64,000 bases of DNA from Aegilops tauschii subsp. strangulata (taxonomy: Eukaryota; Streptophyta; Magnoliopsida; Poales; Poaceae). The stretch is taken from positions 381,277,792 to 381,341,791 of the forward strand of contig NC_053035.3 in NCBI RefSeq assembly GCF_002575655.3. The letters are read 5' to 3'. This document shows positions 52,657 to 63,621 of this stretch, piece by piece. A program made the position numbers and the translations under genes. The notes below the pieces were generated by a model. That model did no database searches, was not told the DNA's origin, and was given only the letters and a program-made list of their open reading frames with translations. Position 1 is the stretch's first letter. Each line of letters opens with the position of its first letter.

Positions 52657-54720
52657 TGCTGGAGCTTTGCACACTTTGTTAGCACCTTTAGGATCGACAA
52701 AACCTTCTGGTTGCATCATATACAACTCTTCTTTAAGAAATCCATTTAAGGAATGCAGGTTTGACATCCATTTGCCAAATTTCATAAAATGTGGCAATTG
52801 CTGACATGATTCGGACATAATTTTAATCATCGATACAAGTGAGAAAATCTCATTGTAGTCAACACCTTGAACTTGTCACACACCTTTTTCGACAAGTCTA
52901 GCTTTGTAGATAGTAACACTACTATCAGCGTCCGTCTTCCTCTTGAAGATCCATTTATTTTCTATAGCTTGCCGATCATCGGGCAAGTCAACCAAAGTCC
53001 ACACTTTGTTCTCATACATGGATCCCATCTCAGATTTCATGGCCTCAGGCCATTTCGCGGATCTGGGCTCATCATCGCTTCCTCATAGTTCGTAGGTTTG
53101 TCATGGTCAAGTAACATGACCTCCAGAACAGGATTACCGTACCACTCTGGTGCAGACCGTACTCTGGTTGACCTACGAGGTTCGGTAGTAACTTGATCTG
53201 AAGTTTCATGATCATCATCATTAATCTTCCTCACTAATTGGTGTAGGCATCACCGGAACTGATTTCTGTGATGAACTATTTTTCAATTTGGGAGAGGTAC
53301 AATTACCTCATCAAGTTCTACTTTCCTCCCACTCACTTCTTTCGAGAGAAACTCCTTCTCTAGAAAGGATCCATTCTTAGCAACAATGATCTTGCCTTCG
53401 GATCTATGATAGAAGGTGTACCCAACATTTTCTTTTGGGTATCCTATGAAGACGCACTTCTCCGATTTGGGTTTGAGCTTATTAGGTTGAAACTTTTTCA
53501 CATAAGCATTGCAACCTCAAACTTTAAGAAACGACAGCTTAGGTTTCTTGCCAAACCATAGTTCATACAGTGTCGTCTCAACGGATTTAGACGGTGCCCT
53601 ATTTAACGTGAATGTAGTTGTCTCTAATGCATAACCCCAAAACGATAGTGGTAAATCGGTAAGAGACATCATAGATTGCACTATATCCAATAAAGTACGG
53701 TTATGACGTTCGGACACACCATTATGCTGTGGTGTTCCAGGTGGCATGAGTTTGTGAAACTATTCCACATTGTTTTAATTGAAGGCCAAATTCGTAACTC
53801 AAATCAGATCGTAGAAACTTTATTTTCTTGTTACGATGATTCTCTATTTCACTCTGAAAATCTTTGAACTTTTCAAGTGTTTCAGACTTGTGTTTCATCA
53901 AGTAGATATACACATATCTACTCAAATCATTTGTGAAGGTCAGAAAACAATGATACCCCCTGAGCCTCAACACCCATTGGACCGCATACATCGGTATGTA
54001 TTATTTCCAATAAGTCAGTGGCTCGCTCCATTGTTCCGGAGAACGGAGTCTTAGTCATCTTGCCCATGAGGCATGGTTCACAAGCATCAAGTGATTCATA
54101 ATCAAGTGATTCCAAAAGCCCATCAACATGGAGTTTCTTCATGCGCTTTACACCAATATGACCTAAACGGTAGTGCCACAAATATGTTGCACTATCATTA
54201 TCAACTTTGCATCTTTTGGCATCAATATTATGAATATGTGTATCAACACGATCGAGATTCAATAAACCATTTATTTTGAGTGTATGACCATAGAAGGTTT
54301 TATTCATGTAAACAGAACACCAATTATTCTTTGACTTAAATGAATAACCATATCGCAATAAACATGATCTAATCATATTCATGCTCAACGCAAACACCAA
54401 ATAACATTTATTTTAGGTTCAACACTAATCCCGAAGGTAAAGGGAGTGTGCGATGGTGATCTTATCATCCTTGGAATCATTTCCAACACACATCGTCACC
54501 TCGCCCTTAACTAGTCTCTGTTTATTTTGCAACTCTTGTTTCGAGTTAGTACTCTTAGCAACTAAACTAGTATCAAATACCGAGGGGTTGCTATAAACAC
54601 TAGTAAAGTACACATCAATAATATGTATATCAAATATACCTTTGTTCACTTTGCCATCCTTCTTATCCGCCAAGTATTTAGGGGCAGTTCCACTTCCAAT
54701 GACCATTTCCTTTGCAGTAG
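52657..54720 (-). pseudogene. Angela B: RT N-terminal part, integrase, pre-integrase and protease
   Basis: Minus-strand pieces in order from right to left: the linker DGKVNKGIFDIHIIDVYF (54425-54706); then pre-integrase YLWHYRLGHIGVKRMKKLH and integrase ACEPCLMGKMTKTPF (53927-54400); then FTNDLSRYVYIYLMKHKSE (53722-53991); the integrase core PGTPQHNGVSERHNRTLLD with LSFWGYALET (53517-53747); KKFQPNKLKPKSEKCVFIGY (53283-53501); and TTEPRRSTRVRSAPEWYG (53037-53234). The RT N terminus runs to the Gypsy insertion. Frameshifts separate the pieces, so the copy is dead, but the order shows a complete Angela-type pol. Confidence 0.88.
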
Positions 54721-55501
54721 AAGCACTCAGTTTCAGGCTTGCGTCTAGCTTTGGGTTTCTTCACGGGACGGACAACTTGTTTGTCATTCTTTCTTGAAGT
54801 TCCCTTTCTATTCCTTTGCCATTTTCTTGAAACTAGTGGTCTTGTAAACCATCAACATTTGATGCTCTTTCCAGATTTCTACCTTCGTTGATTTCAACAT
54901 CGCGAAGAGCTCGGGAATTACTTTCGACATCCCTTGCATATTATAGTTCATCACGAAGTTCTAGTAACTTGGTGATAGTGACTAGAGAACTTTGTCAATT
55001 ACTATCTTATCTGGAAGATTAACTCCCACTTGATTCAAGCAATTGTAGTACCCAGACAATCTGAGCACATGCTCACTGGTTGAGCTATTCTCCTCCATCT
55101 TGTAGGCAAAGTACTGTCAGAGGTCTCATACCTCTCGACACGGGCATGAGTATGAAATACCAATTTCAACTCTTGGAACATCTTATATGCTCCGTGGCGT
55201 TCAAAACATTTTTTAAGTCCTGGTTCTAAGCCGTAAAGCATGGTGCACTTAAACTATCAAGTAGTCATCATACCGAGCTTTGTCAAACGTTCATAATGTC
55301 TACATCTACTCCTGCAATAGGTCTGTCACCTAGCGGTGCATCAAGGACATAATTCTTCTGTGCAGCAATGAGGATAATCCTCAGATCACGGACCAAGTCC
55401 GCATCATTGCTACTATCATCTTTCAACTTATTTTTCTCTAGGAACATATCAAAAATAAATGGGGAGCTACATCGCGAGCTATTGATCTACAACATAGTTA
55501 T
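54721..55501 (-). pseudogene. Angela B: zinc knuckle and gag, cut by the Athila-type element
   Basis: Sequence 54950-55490 is collinear with 9900-10440 of element A. No long frame survives. It stops at 55501, where an Athila-type LTR begins. The bases GTTAT at 55497-55501 would be that element's duplication, but the partner lies outside the window. Confidence 0.7.
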
Positions 55502-56872
55502 TGATAACCCACAAGTATAGGGGATCGCAACAGTTTTTGAGGGTAGAGTATTCAACCCAAATTTATTGATTCAACACAAGGGGAGCCAAAGAATATTCTC
55601 GAGTATTAGCAGTTGAGTTGTCAATTCAACCACACCTGGATAACTTAATATCTGCAGCAAAGTAGTATGGTAGTAACGGTAACGGTAGCAAAAGTAGCGG
55701 TAGCAGTTTTGCAGTGATTGTAACAGTGGCAACGGTAAAGTAACTAAGCAAAGAACAATATGTGAAAAGCTCGTAGGCATTGGATCGGTGATGGATAATT
55801 ATGTCGGATGCGGTTCATCATGTAACAGTTATAACATAGGGTGACACAGAACTAGCTCCAATTCATCAATGTAATGTAGGCATGTATTCCGAATATAGTC
55901 ATACGTGCTTATGGAAAAGAACGTGCATGACATCTTTTGTCCTACCCTCCAATGGCAGCGGGGTCCTAGTGGAAACTAAGGGATATTAAGGCCTCCTTTT
56001 AATAGAGTACCGAACAAAAGCATTAACACATAGTGAATACATGAACTCCTCAAACTACGGTCATCACCGGGAGTGGTCCCGATTATTGTCACTTCGGGGT
56101 TGCCGGATCATAACACATAGTAGGTGACTAATGACTTGCAAGATAGGATCAAGAACTCATATTCATGAAAACATAATAGGTTCAGATCTGAAATCATGGC
56201 ACTCGGGCCCTAGTGACAAGCATTAAGCATAGCAACATCAATCTCAGAACATAATGGATACTAGGGATCAAACCCTAACAAAACTAACTTGATTACATGA
56301 TAAATCTCATCCAACCCATCACCGTCCAGCAAGCCTACAATGGAATTACTCACGCACGGCGGTGAGCATCATGAAATTGATGATGGAGGATGGTTGATGA
56401 TGACGACGGCGACGGATTCCCCTCTCCGGAGCCCCGAACGGACTCCAGATCAGCCCTCCCGAGAGAGATTAGGGCTTGGTGGTGGCTCCGTATTGTAAAA
56501 CGCGATGAATCCTTCTCTCTGATTTTTTCTCCCCGAACACGAATATAGAGTTGGAGTTGAGGTCGGTGGAGCACCAGGGGGCCCACGAGGCAGGGGGCGC
56601 GCCCAGGGGGGCAGGCGCGTCTCCGACCCTCGTGGACAGGGTGTGGGCCCCTTGGCCTTGATTCTTTCGCCAGTATTTTTTATTATTTCCAAAAATAATC
56701 TCCGTGAAGTTTCAGGTCATTCCGGGAACTTTTGTTTCTGCACAAAAATAACACCATGGCAATTCTGCTGAAAACAGCGTCAGTCCGGGTTAGTTCCATT
56801 CAAATCATGCAAGTTAGAGTCCAAAACATGGGCAAAAGTGTTTGGAAAAGTAGATATGACGGAGACGTATCA
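55502..56872 (-). repeat. 3' LTR of the Athila-type element
   Basis: 1,371 bp; on the minus strand it starts TGATACGTCTCCGTC and ends GTGGGTTATCA. The part nearest 55502 matches the visible 5' LTR part (63622-64000) closely; the latter has 11 extra bases (TTTAGTAGCAA) near 63784. Confidence 0.9.
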
Positions 56873-56886
56873 ACTCCCCCAAGCTT
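56873..56886 (-). other. Polypurine tract, Athila-type element
   Basis: The minus strand reads AAGCTTGGGGGAGT directly before the 3' LTR. Confidence 0.85.
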
Positions 56887-59031
56887 AAACCTTTGCTTGT
56901 CCTCAAGCAATTTAATTGATAAACTGAAAGTGATAAAGAAAAACTTTTACAAACTCTGTTTGCTCTTGTTGTTGTAAATATGTAAAGCCAGCATTCAAGT
57001 TTTAGCAAAGATTATGACTAACCATATTCACAATAACACTTAGGTCTCATGTTTACTCATATCAATGGCATAATCAACTAGCGAGCAATAATAATAAATC
57101 TCGGATGACAACACTTTCTCAAAATAATCATAATATGATATAACAAGATGGTATCTCGCTAGCCCTTTCTAAGACTGCAAAACATAAATGCAGAGCACCT
57201 TTAAAGATCAAGGACTGACTAAACATTGTAATTCATGGTAAAAGAGATCCAGTCATAGTCATACTCAATATAAATTAATAGTAATGGATGCAAATGACAG
57301 CAGTGCTCTCCAACTGGTGCTTTTTAATAAGAGGGTGATGACTCAACATAAAAGTAAATAGATTTGCCCTTCGCAGAGGGAAGCAGGGATTTGTAGAGGT
57401 GCCAGAGCTCGATTTTTGAAATAGAGATAAATAATATTTTGAGCGGCATACTTTCATTGTCAACATAACAACCGAGAGATCTCGATATCTTCCATGCTAC
57501 ACACATTATAGGCGGTTTCCAAACAGAATGGTAAAGTTTATACTCCCCCACCACCAACAAGCACACTCCACGGCTGGTCTGAAACAACGGGTACTGTCCA
57601 ACTAACAACAATCCTGGGGGAGTTTTGTTTGCAATTATTTTGATTTGATTTGCTTAAAGCATGGGACAGGGCATCCCGGTGACCGGCCATTTTCTCGTGA
57701 GTGAGGAGCGGAGTCCACTCCTCTTGAGAATAACCCGCCTAGCATGGAAGATACAGACAACCCTAGTTGATACATGAGCTATTCGAGCATACAAAACAGA
57801 ATTTCATTTGAAGGTTTAGAGTTTGGCACATACAAATTTACTTGGAATGGCAGGTAGATACCGCATATAGGAAGGTATGGTGGACTCATATGGAATAACT
57901 TTGGGGTTTAAGGGATTGGATGCACAAGCAGTATTCCCGCTTAGTACAAGTGAAGGCTAGAAAAAGACTGGGGAGCGACCAGCTAGAGAGCGACAACAGT
58001 CATGAACATGCATCAAAATTAATAAACATTGAGTGCAAGCATGAGTAGGATATAATCCACCATGAACATAAATATCGTGGAGGCTATGTTGATTTTGTTT
58101 CAACTACATGTGTGAACATGTGCCAAGTCAAGTCACTCGAATCATTCAAAGGAGGATACCACCCTACTATACCACATCACAATCATTTTAATAGCATGTT
58201 GGCACGCAAGATAAACCATTATAAACTCCTAGCTAATTAAGCATGGCATAAGCAACTATAATCTCTAATTGTCATTGCAAACATGTTTATTCATAATAGG
58301 CTGAATCAGGAACGATGAACTAATCATATTTACAAAAACAAGAGAGGTCGAGTTCATACCAGCTTTTCTCATCTCAATCAATTCATCATATATCATCATT
58401 ATTGCCTTTCACTTGCACGACCGAACAGTGTGTATAATAATAGTAGTGCACGTGCATTGGACTAAGCTGGAATCTGCGAGCATTCCATAAACAGGAGAAG
58501 ACAAGGCAATATGGGCTCTTGGTTAATTCAACAATAATGCATATAAGAGCCACTTCAACATTTTCATTATGGTCTTCTCCTATCGACCCCCAAAGAAAAG
58601 AAAATGAAATAAAACTATTTACACGGGAAGGCTCCCAACAATCAAAAGAAGAACAAGAAATCTTTTTGGGTTTTCCTTTTAATTATTACTACAGGCATGA
58701 AAAGTAAACTAGCTAAAAACTACAACTATCTTTTTTGTTTTTCTTAAGGTTTTCAAACACACAAGAAGAAAGCAGGAAAAAGGAAATAAACTAGCATGGA
58801 TAGTACAATGAAAAAGTATGAGCACCGACAACTAGCATGAGTGTGTGAACATGAATGTAATGTTGGTGAGAAAATACGTACTCCCCCAAGCTTAGGCTTT
58901 TGGCCTAAGTTGGTCTATGGCCACGGCTGGCCTGGCGGATATCCAAAGTTGTAACTGGGGTCGTACTGAGAAGGAGCCTTGGGTTGCCACTGGTTAGCAA
59001 TCTCCTCCGGATCCCACTGGTAAACAGACCG
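56887..59031. other. Non-coding stretch between ORF-1-like gene and 3' LTR
   Basis: About 2.1 kb, A+T-rich, no frame over 100 codons and no recognised motif. In related Athila elements an envelope-like gene may occupy this region, but no membrane-type frame is seen here. It contains a second copy of the polypurine tract at 58880-58893. Confidence 0.6.
58880..58893 (-). other. Second polypurine-tract copy, internal
   Basis: The same 14 bases as at 56873-56886 (AAGCTTGGGGGAGT on the minus strand), again preceded on the plus strand by TACGT. It lies 139 bases past the ORF-1-like stop codon. An adjacent CTTAGGC/GCCTAAG pair forms a small hairpin. Confidence 0.7.
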
Positions 59032-60006
59032 TCATGAAGGATCAAATTGTGGTTCTGGCTCTGTAGCTGGTGTGGGGTTTTGGTAGACGTGAATGACCTC
59101 CGGTGGAACAAGGTACTTGCCTGCAGATAAGTCAAACAAAGAAGGAGCCGACAAAGTAATAATATCAGGGCGAATTTTATTAAATATCAGTTTGTACTTA
59201 AGCGTCTTTTCCCTATTCTTAACAATAAAATCATGTGCTACCATACTCTTATAGTCTAGAAAAACAGGAGGCAACAACTTTTCTTCTTTCTCATAATGCC
59301 TAATAGGTATGTTAAAATGTGCAGCGAGGCGCGAGGCGAAGATACCTCCCAAGATGGGGCCCTTCGTATGGTTAAGATTTAACCGCTTTGCAACAATAGC
59401 ACCCATACTAAATGTGTCATCACGGAACAAGGCATGGCACAAAATAACAATATCAGGGGCACTAAGGTTGCCGCAGTTTCCGCGACCAATTAAGCATCTA
59501 CTAGCAAATATTGCATAGTAACGTAGAACAGGAAAGTGTATGCTAGTAATTCTTGCATCGGAAACCTTCCTCGTTTCCCCTACAGCAATTGTATCAATAA
59601 ACCCTTCCACATCATCACGATGTGGTTCTTCTACGCTGCCCGAAAAGGGTAACTTGCAAATCTCACAAAATTCATGAAGGGGCATCTCCTTATACTCATC
59701 ATATAAATAAAAATCCACCGAAGGTGGTGACCTCCTAGAATGGAAATGAAAATTTTGCACAAAGATATTAGTGAGTAAGAGATACTGTTCACATTGGTCG
59801 AGGAGGAAGTCGGTGAGGCCTGCATTCTCAGCCAACTCATAAAAATCATCATAAATCCCGGCTGCTCTCAAGAACTCATCACAAGGCCATTCACACGGTC
59901 GAACCTCCACGGTGCGAGGGAGATTATATTTGGGCCTCTTGTCTTCTTCACTTTGTTTATCCTTCGAGCTTTGGCTCGAAGAGCCACTCAAAAATCTCTT
60001 CATCAT
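59032..60006 (-). CDS. Athila ORF-1-like protein
   Basis: From the first ATG at 60006 the frame gives 324 residues; an open extension to 60087 has no ATG. It begins MMKRFLSGSSSQSSKDKQ and has a Ser/Lys-rich N terminus. A conserved-looking body follows (FLLDQCEQYLLLTNIFVQNF, DEYKEMPLHEFCEICKLPF, SIHFPVLRYYAIFASRCL, LGGIFASRLAAHFNI). It ends in an acidic, proline-rich tail (TPATEPEPQFDPS). The pattern of an aromatic LTN-F/HEFCEI region followed by a YYAIFASR-like helix resembles the plant ATHILA ORF-1 family, whose biochemical role is unknown. It is intact and lies downstream of gag-protease, where pol would be expected. Without a search the family call is moderate. Confidence 0.6.
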   Translation of the reverse strand: MMKRFLSGSSSQSSKDKQSEEDKRPKYNLPRTVEVRPCEWPCDEFLRAAGIYDDFYELAENAGLTDFLLDQCEQYLLLTNIFVQNFHFHSRRSPPSVDFYLYDEYKEMPLHEFCEICKLPFSGSVEEPHRDDVEGFIDTIAVGETRKVSDARITSIHFPVLRYYAIFASRCLIGRGNCGNLSAPDIVILCHALFRDDTFSMGAIVAKRLNLNHTKGPILGGIFASRLAAHFNIPIRHYEKEEKLLPPVFLDYKSMVAHDFIVKNREKTLKYKLIFNKIRPDIITLSAPSLFDLSAGKYLVPPEVIHVYQNPTPATEPEPQFDPS

Positions 60007-60768
60007 TTTCTGAAAATTTCTGAAATTTTTAGTAACTTCAAATGAAAGTGAACCAAACTCAACAAAATTGATAGCAACTACTCCCACAAGTGCCTAGAGA
60101 CTATATCATGCATTATAACTACTTGGGACCAAATAAATTTGACATGCAAGCTCAAGAACAGGGTCACCTAAGCAGCAAAAATTTGCAATGAATAAAGTAC
60201 TAGAACATAAACTAATTGGACCTTTGGAGGAGTCACATACCAAAGAAAAATCCCCCAAAGCAGTTTTGTGAGTGGAGCTTTGAGCAAGGAGATCAAAATG
60301 GCAGCAAGATGAGCTAGAACTCGTGCTTGAGCTGGTTGGTGATTTTTTTGGGAGGAAGAAGGAGTGTGTGAGTGCTGGAATAAGTGGAGGGGAGCCACCA
60401 TGGGCCCACGAGGCAGGGGGCGCGCCCTGGACCCTCATGGCCAGGTGCTTGCTCCCCTGCTGTGTTCTGAGTGCCAGATATTCTCAGATATTCCAGAAAA
60501 AAAATCATATTTCAATTTCAGGGCATTTGGAGAACTTTTATTTTTGGGGTATTTTTTTATTGCACGGATAAATCAGAAAACTGATAGAATATACTATTTT
60601 TGCTTTATTTAATCTAAATAACAGAAAGTAAAAAGAGGGTACAGAAGGTTGTGCTTTCTAACTTCATCCATCTCATGCTCATCAAAAGGAATCCACTAAC
60701 AAGGTTGATCAAGTCTTGTTAACAAACTCATTCCGAATCGCATGAAACCGGAGAATTTTCGAATAGCA
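60007..60768. other. Spacer between gag-protease and ORF-1-like genes
   Basis: About 760 bases without a convincing frame. Sequence around 60400-60440 (GGGCCCACGAGGCAGGGGGCGCGCC-like) resembles a stretch of the LTR near 56580-56620, so a piece of LTR-like sequence may be duplicated here. No reverse-transcriptase remnant was seen. Confidence 0.5.
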
Positions 60769-63543
60769 CTAGGTTACCTCAACGGGGATATGCACATCCC
60801 CAACAATAAGAATATCATAACTCTTTTTGACGGTAGGAAGAGGAAATTCAAAACCTCCAAACATAATCGATGGAATTTTTCCAATAGAGTTTATACTATG
60901 AACTTGAGGTTGTTTCCTCGGAAAGTGTACCATATGCTCATTGCCATTAACATGAAAAGTGACATTGCCTTTATTGCAATCAATAACAGCCCCTGCAGTA
61001 TTCAAAAAGGGTCTACCAAGGATAATAGACATGCTATCGTCCTTGGGAATATCAAGAATAACAAAGTCCGTTAAGATAGTAATGTTTGCAACCACAACAG
61101 GCAAATCCTCACAGATACCGACAGGTATAGTAGTTGATTTATCGGCCATTTGCAAAGATATTTCAGTAGGTGTCAACTTATTCAAATCAAGTCTATGATA
61201 TAAAGAGAGAGGCATAACACTAATACCGACTCCAAGATCACATAAAGCAGTTCTAACATAGTTTCTTTTAACGGAGCATGGTATAGTTGGTACTCCTGGA
61301 TCTCCTAGTTTCTTAGGTATTCCACCCTTAAAGGTATAATTAGCAAGCATGGTGGAAATTTCAGCTTCCGGTATCTTTCTTTTATTTGTAACAATATCCT
61401 TCATATACTTGGCATAAGGATTCATTTTGAGCATATCAGTTAAACGCATACGCAAAAAGATAGGTCTAATCATTTCAGCAAAGTGCTCAAAATCTTCATC
61501 ATCCTTTTTCTTGGATGGTTTAGGAGGAAAATGCATGGGTTTCTGAACCCATGGCTCCCTTTCTTTACCGTGCTTCCTGGCAACAAAGTCTCTCTTATCA
61601 TAACGTTGATTCTTTGATTGTGGGTTATCAAGATCAACAGCAGGTTCAATTTCTACATCATTGTCATTACTAGGTTGAGCATCAACATGAACATCATCAT
61701 TAACATTATCACTAGGTTCATGTTCATCACTAGATTGTGTTTCAGCATCAGAAATAGAAATATCATTTGGATTCTCAGGTGTTTCAACAACAGGTTCACT
61801 AGAAGCATGCAAAGTCCTATCATTTTTCTTTTTCTTCTTCTTAGAAGGACTAGGTGCATCTATATTAGTTCTCTGAGAATCTTGCTCAATTCTCTTAGGG
61901 TGGCCTTCAGGATACAAAGGTTCCTGAGTCATCTTACCCCCTCTAGTCATAATTCTAACAACATTATCATTTTTCTTACTATTTAATTCATTGAGCAAAT
62001 CATTCTGAGCTTTAAGTACTTGTTCTACTTGAGTGGTAACCATAGAAGCATGTTTACTAATGAGTTTAAGTTCACCTTTAACTCTAGACATATAATCACT
62101 CAAGTGTTCAATCATATAAGCATTGCGTTTCAGTTGTCTACCAAAATAAGCATTAAAATCTTCTTGCTTAACCATAAAATTATCAAACTCATCTAAGCAT
62201 TGGCTAGCAAACTTAGTAGGAGGGATTTCAGCTTTATCATATCTATAGAGAGAATTTACCTTTACTACCCGTGTCGGGTTACCAAGACCATGTGTCTCTT
62301 CAGTAGGTGATGAATTAAGACCATGTATTTCTTTGACAGGAGGTAAATTCTTAACATCTTCAGCTTTTATACCTTTTTCTTTCATAGATTTCTTTGCCTC
62401 TTGCATATCTTCAGGACAGAGAAATAGAATACCTCTTTTCTTCGGAGTTGGCTTAGGAGTTGGTTCAGGAAGTGTCCAATTATTTTCATTAGTCAACATA
62501 TTATTCAATAGCAATTCAGCTTTATCAACTGTTCTTTCCCTGAAAACACAACCAGCACAACTATCCAGGTGGTCTCTGGAAGCATCGGTTAGTCCATTAT
62601 AAAAGATATCAAGTATTTCATTTTTCTTAAGAGGATGATCAGGCAAAGCATTAAGTAATTGGAGAAGCCTACCCCAAGCTTGTGGGAGACTCTCTTCTTC
62701 AATTTGCACAAAATTATATATATCCCTTAAAGCAGCTTGTTTCTGACGAGCAGGGAAATATTTAGCAGAGAAGTAATAAATCATATCCTGGGGACTACGC
62801 ACACAACCAGGATCAAGAGAATTAAACAATATCTTAGCATCACCCTTTAATGAGAATGGAAATAATTTGAGGATATAGTAGTAACGAGTTTTCTCATCAT
62901 TAGTGAATAGGGTGGCTATATCATTTAATTTAGTAAGATGTGCCACAACAGTTTCAGATTCATAGCCATAGAAAGGATCAGATTCAACCAAAGTAATTAT
63001 CTCAGGATCGACAGAGAAATCATAATCCTTATCAGTAACAAAGATAGGTGAAGTAGCATAAGCAGGATCATATTTCATTCTAGCATTCAGAGATTTTTCT
63101 TTCAGCTTAGCTAATATTTTCTTAAGATCACTTCTATCATTGCAAGCAAGAAAATCTCTAGCAGTTTCTTCATCCATAAAATAACCCTCAGGCACAATAG
63201 GCAATTCATACTTAGGGGGAGAATCTTCATCATCACTTTCATCAATATTATCAGTTTCAATAATTTCATTCTCTCTAGCCCTAGCAAGTTGTTCATCCAG
63301 AAATTCACCTAGTGGCACAGTAGTATCAAGCATAGAAGTAGTTTCATCATAAGTATCATGCATAGCACAAGTGGCATCATCAATAACATGCGACATATGA
63401 GAATTAATAGCAGAAGCATGTTTAGGTGTCGCAAGCTTACTCATAACAGAAGGTGAATCAAGCGCAGAGCTAGATGGCAGTTCCTTACCTCCCCTCGTAG
63501 TTGAGGGATAAATTTTGGTTTTCTCGTCTTTCAAGTTCCTCAT
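60769..63543 (-). CDS. Gag-protease polyprotein of the Athila-type element
   Basis: An intact 924-residue frame. The N-terminal third has an acidic linker (DNIDESDDEDSPPKYELP). The capsid-like gag region follows at about residues 200-330 (LFPFSLKGDAKILFNSL, DMIYYFSAKYFPARQKQAAL, SLPQAWGRLLQLLNALP). A long polar, Lys-rich and Asp-rich middle follows. The C-terminal part is a retroviral-type aspartic protease with CDLGVGISVMP at about 768-778 and the second protease block ILGRPFLNTAG at about 841-851. Athila-type proteases usually read DLGAS; here the residue after DLG is Val. The frame stops after VEVT with no RT, so the product would be gag and protease only. Start at ATG 63543 lies about 50 bases from the primer-binding site. 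Confidence 0.9.
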   Translation of the reverse strand: MRNLKDEKTKIYPSTTRGGKELPSSSALDSPSVMSKLATPKHASAINSHMSHVIDDATCAMHDTYDETTSMLDTTVPLGEFLDEQLARARENEIIETDNIDESDDEDSPPKYELPIVPEGYFMDEETARDFLACNDRSDLKKILAKLKEKSLNARMKYDPAYATSPIFVTDKDYDFSVDPEIITLVESDPFYGYESETVVAHLTKLNDIATLFTNDEKTRYYYILKLFPFSLKGDAKILFNSLDPGCVRSPQDMIYYFSAKYFPARQKQAALRDIYNFVQIEEESLPQAWGRLLQLLNALPDHPLKKNEILDIFYNGLTDASRDHLDSCAGCVFRERTVDKAELLLNNMLTNENNWTLPEPTPKPTPKKRGILFLCPEDMQEAKKSMKEKGIKAEDVKNLPPVKEIHGLNSSPTEETHGLGNPTRVVKVNSLYRYDKAEIPPTKFASQCLDEFDNFMVKQEDFNAYFGRQLKRNAYMIEHLSDYMSRVKGELKLISKHASMVTTQVEQVLKAQNDLLNELNSKKNDNVVRIMTRGGKMTQEPLYPEGHPKRIEQDSQRTNIDAPSPSKKKKKKNDRTLHASSEPVVETPENPNDISISDAETQSSDEHEPSDNVNDDVHVDAQPSNDNDVEIEPAVDLDNPQSKNQRYDKRDFVARKHGKEREPWVQKPMHFPPKPSKKKDDEDFEHFAEMIRPIFLRMRLTDMLKMNPYAKYMKDIVTNKRKIPEAEISTMLANYTFKGGIPKKLGDPGVPTIPCSVKRNYVRTALCDLGVGISVMPLSLYHRLDLNKLTPTEISLQMADKSTTIPVGICEDLPVVVANITILTDFVILDIPKDDSMSIILGRPFLNTAGAVIDCNKGNVTFHVNGNEHMVHFPRKQPQVHSINSIGKIPSIMFGGFEFPLPTVKKSYDILIVGDVHIPVEVT

Positions 63544-63593
63544 AGTGACCAGCAGATATAAATCCCAAGTGACTCAAAGAATAGAGCTATGCT

Positions 63594-63610
63594 CCCCGGC
63601 AACGACGCCA
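63594..63610 (-). other. Primer-binding site (tRNA-Asp type), Athila-type element
   Basis: The minus strand reads TGGCGTCGTTGCCGGGG, one base off the TGGCGCCGTTGCCGGGG complementary to the 3' end of plant tRNA-Asp. It lies 11 bases from the LTR end. Confidence 0.85.
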
Positions 63611-63621
63611 GAAAATAGTCT

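Larger units (their letters stand above)
19508..55501 (-). mobile_element. Angela-type Copia element B, host of three later insertions
   Basis: Pieces in order from the left: 3' LTR (19508-20624 and 40138-40641), interior with RNase H and RT C terminus (40642-41672), then integrase, pre-integrase, protease and gag (52657-55501). All are on the minus strand and collinear with element A. The CACTA element splits the LTR, a Gypsy element splits the RT, and an Athila-type element interrupts the gag side. The 5' LTR would lie beyond the window. The 3' LTR lacks roughly its last 110 bases at the 19508 junction. No intact frame remains. Confidence 0.88.
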
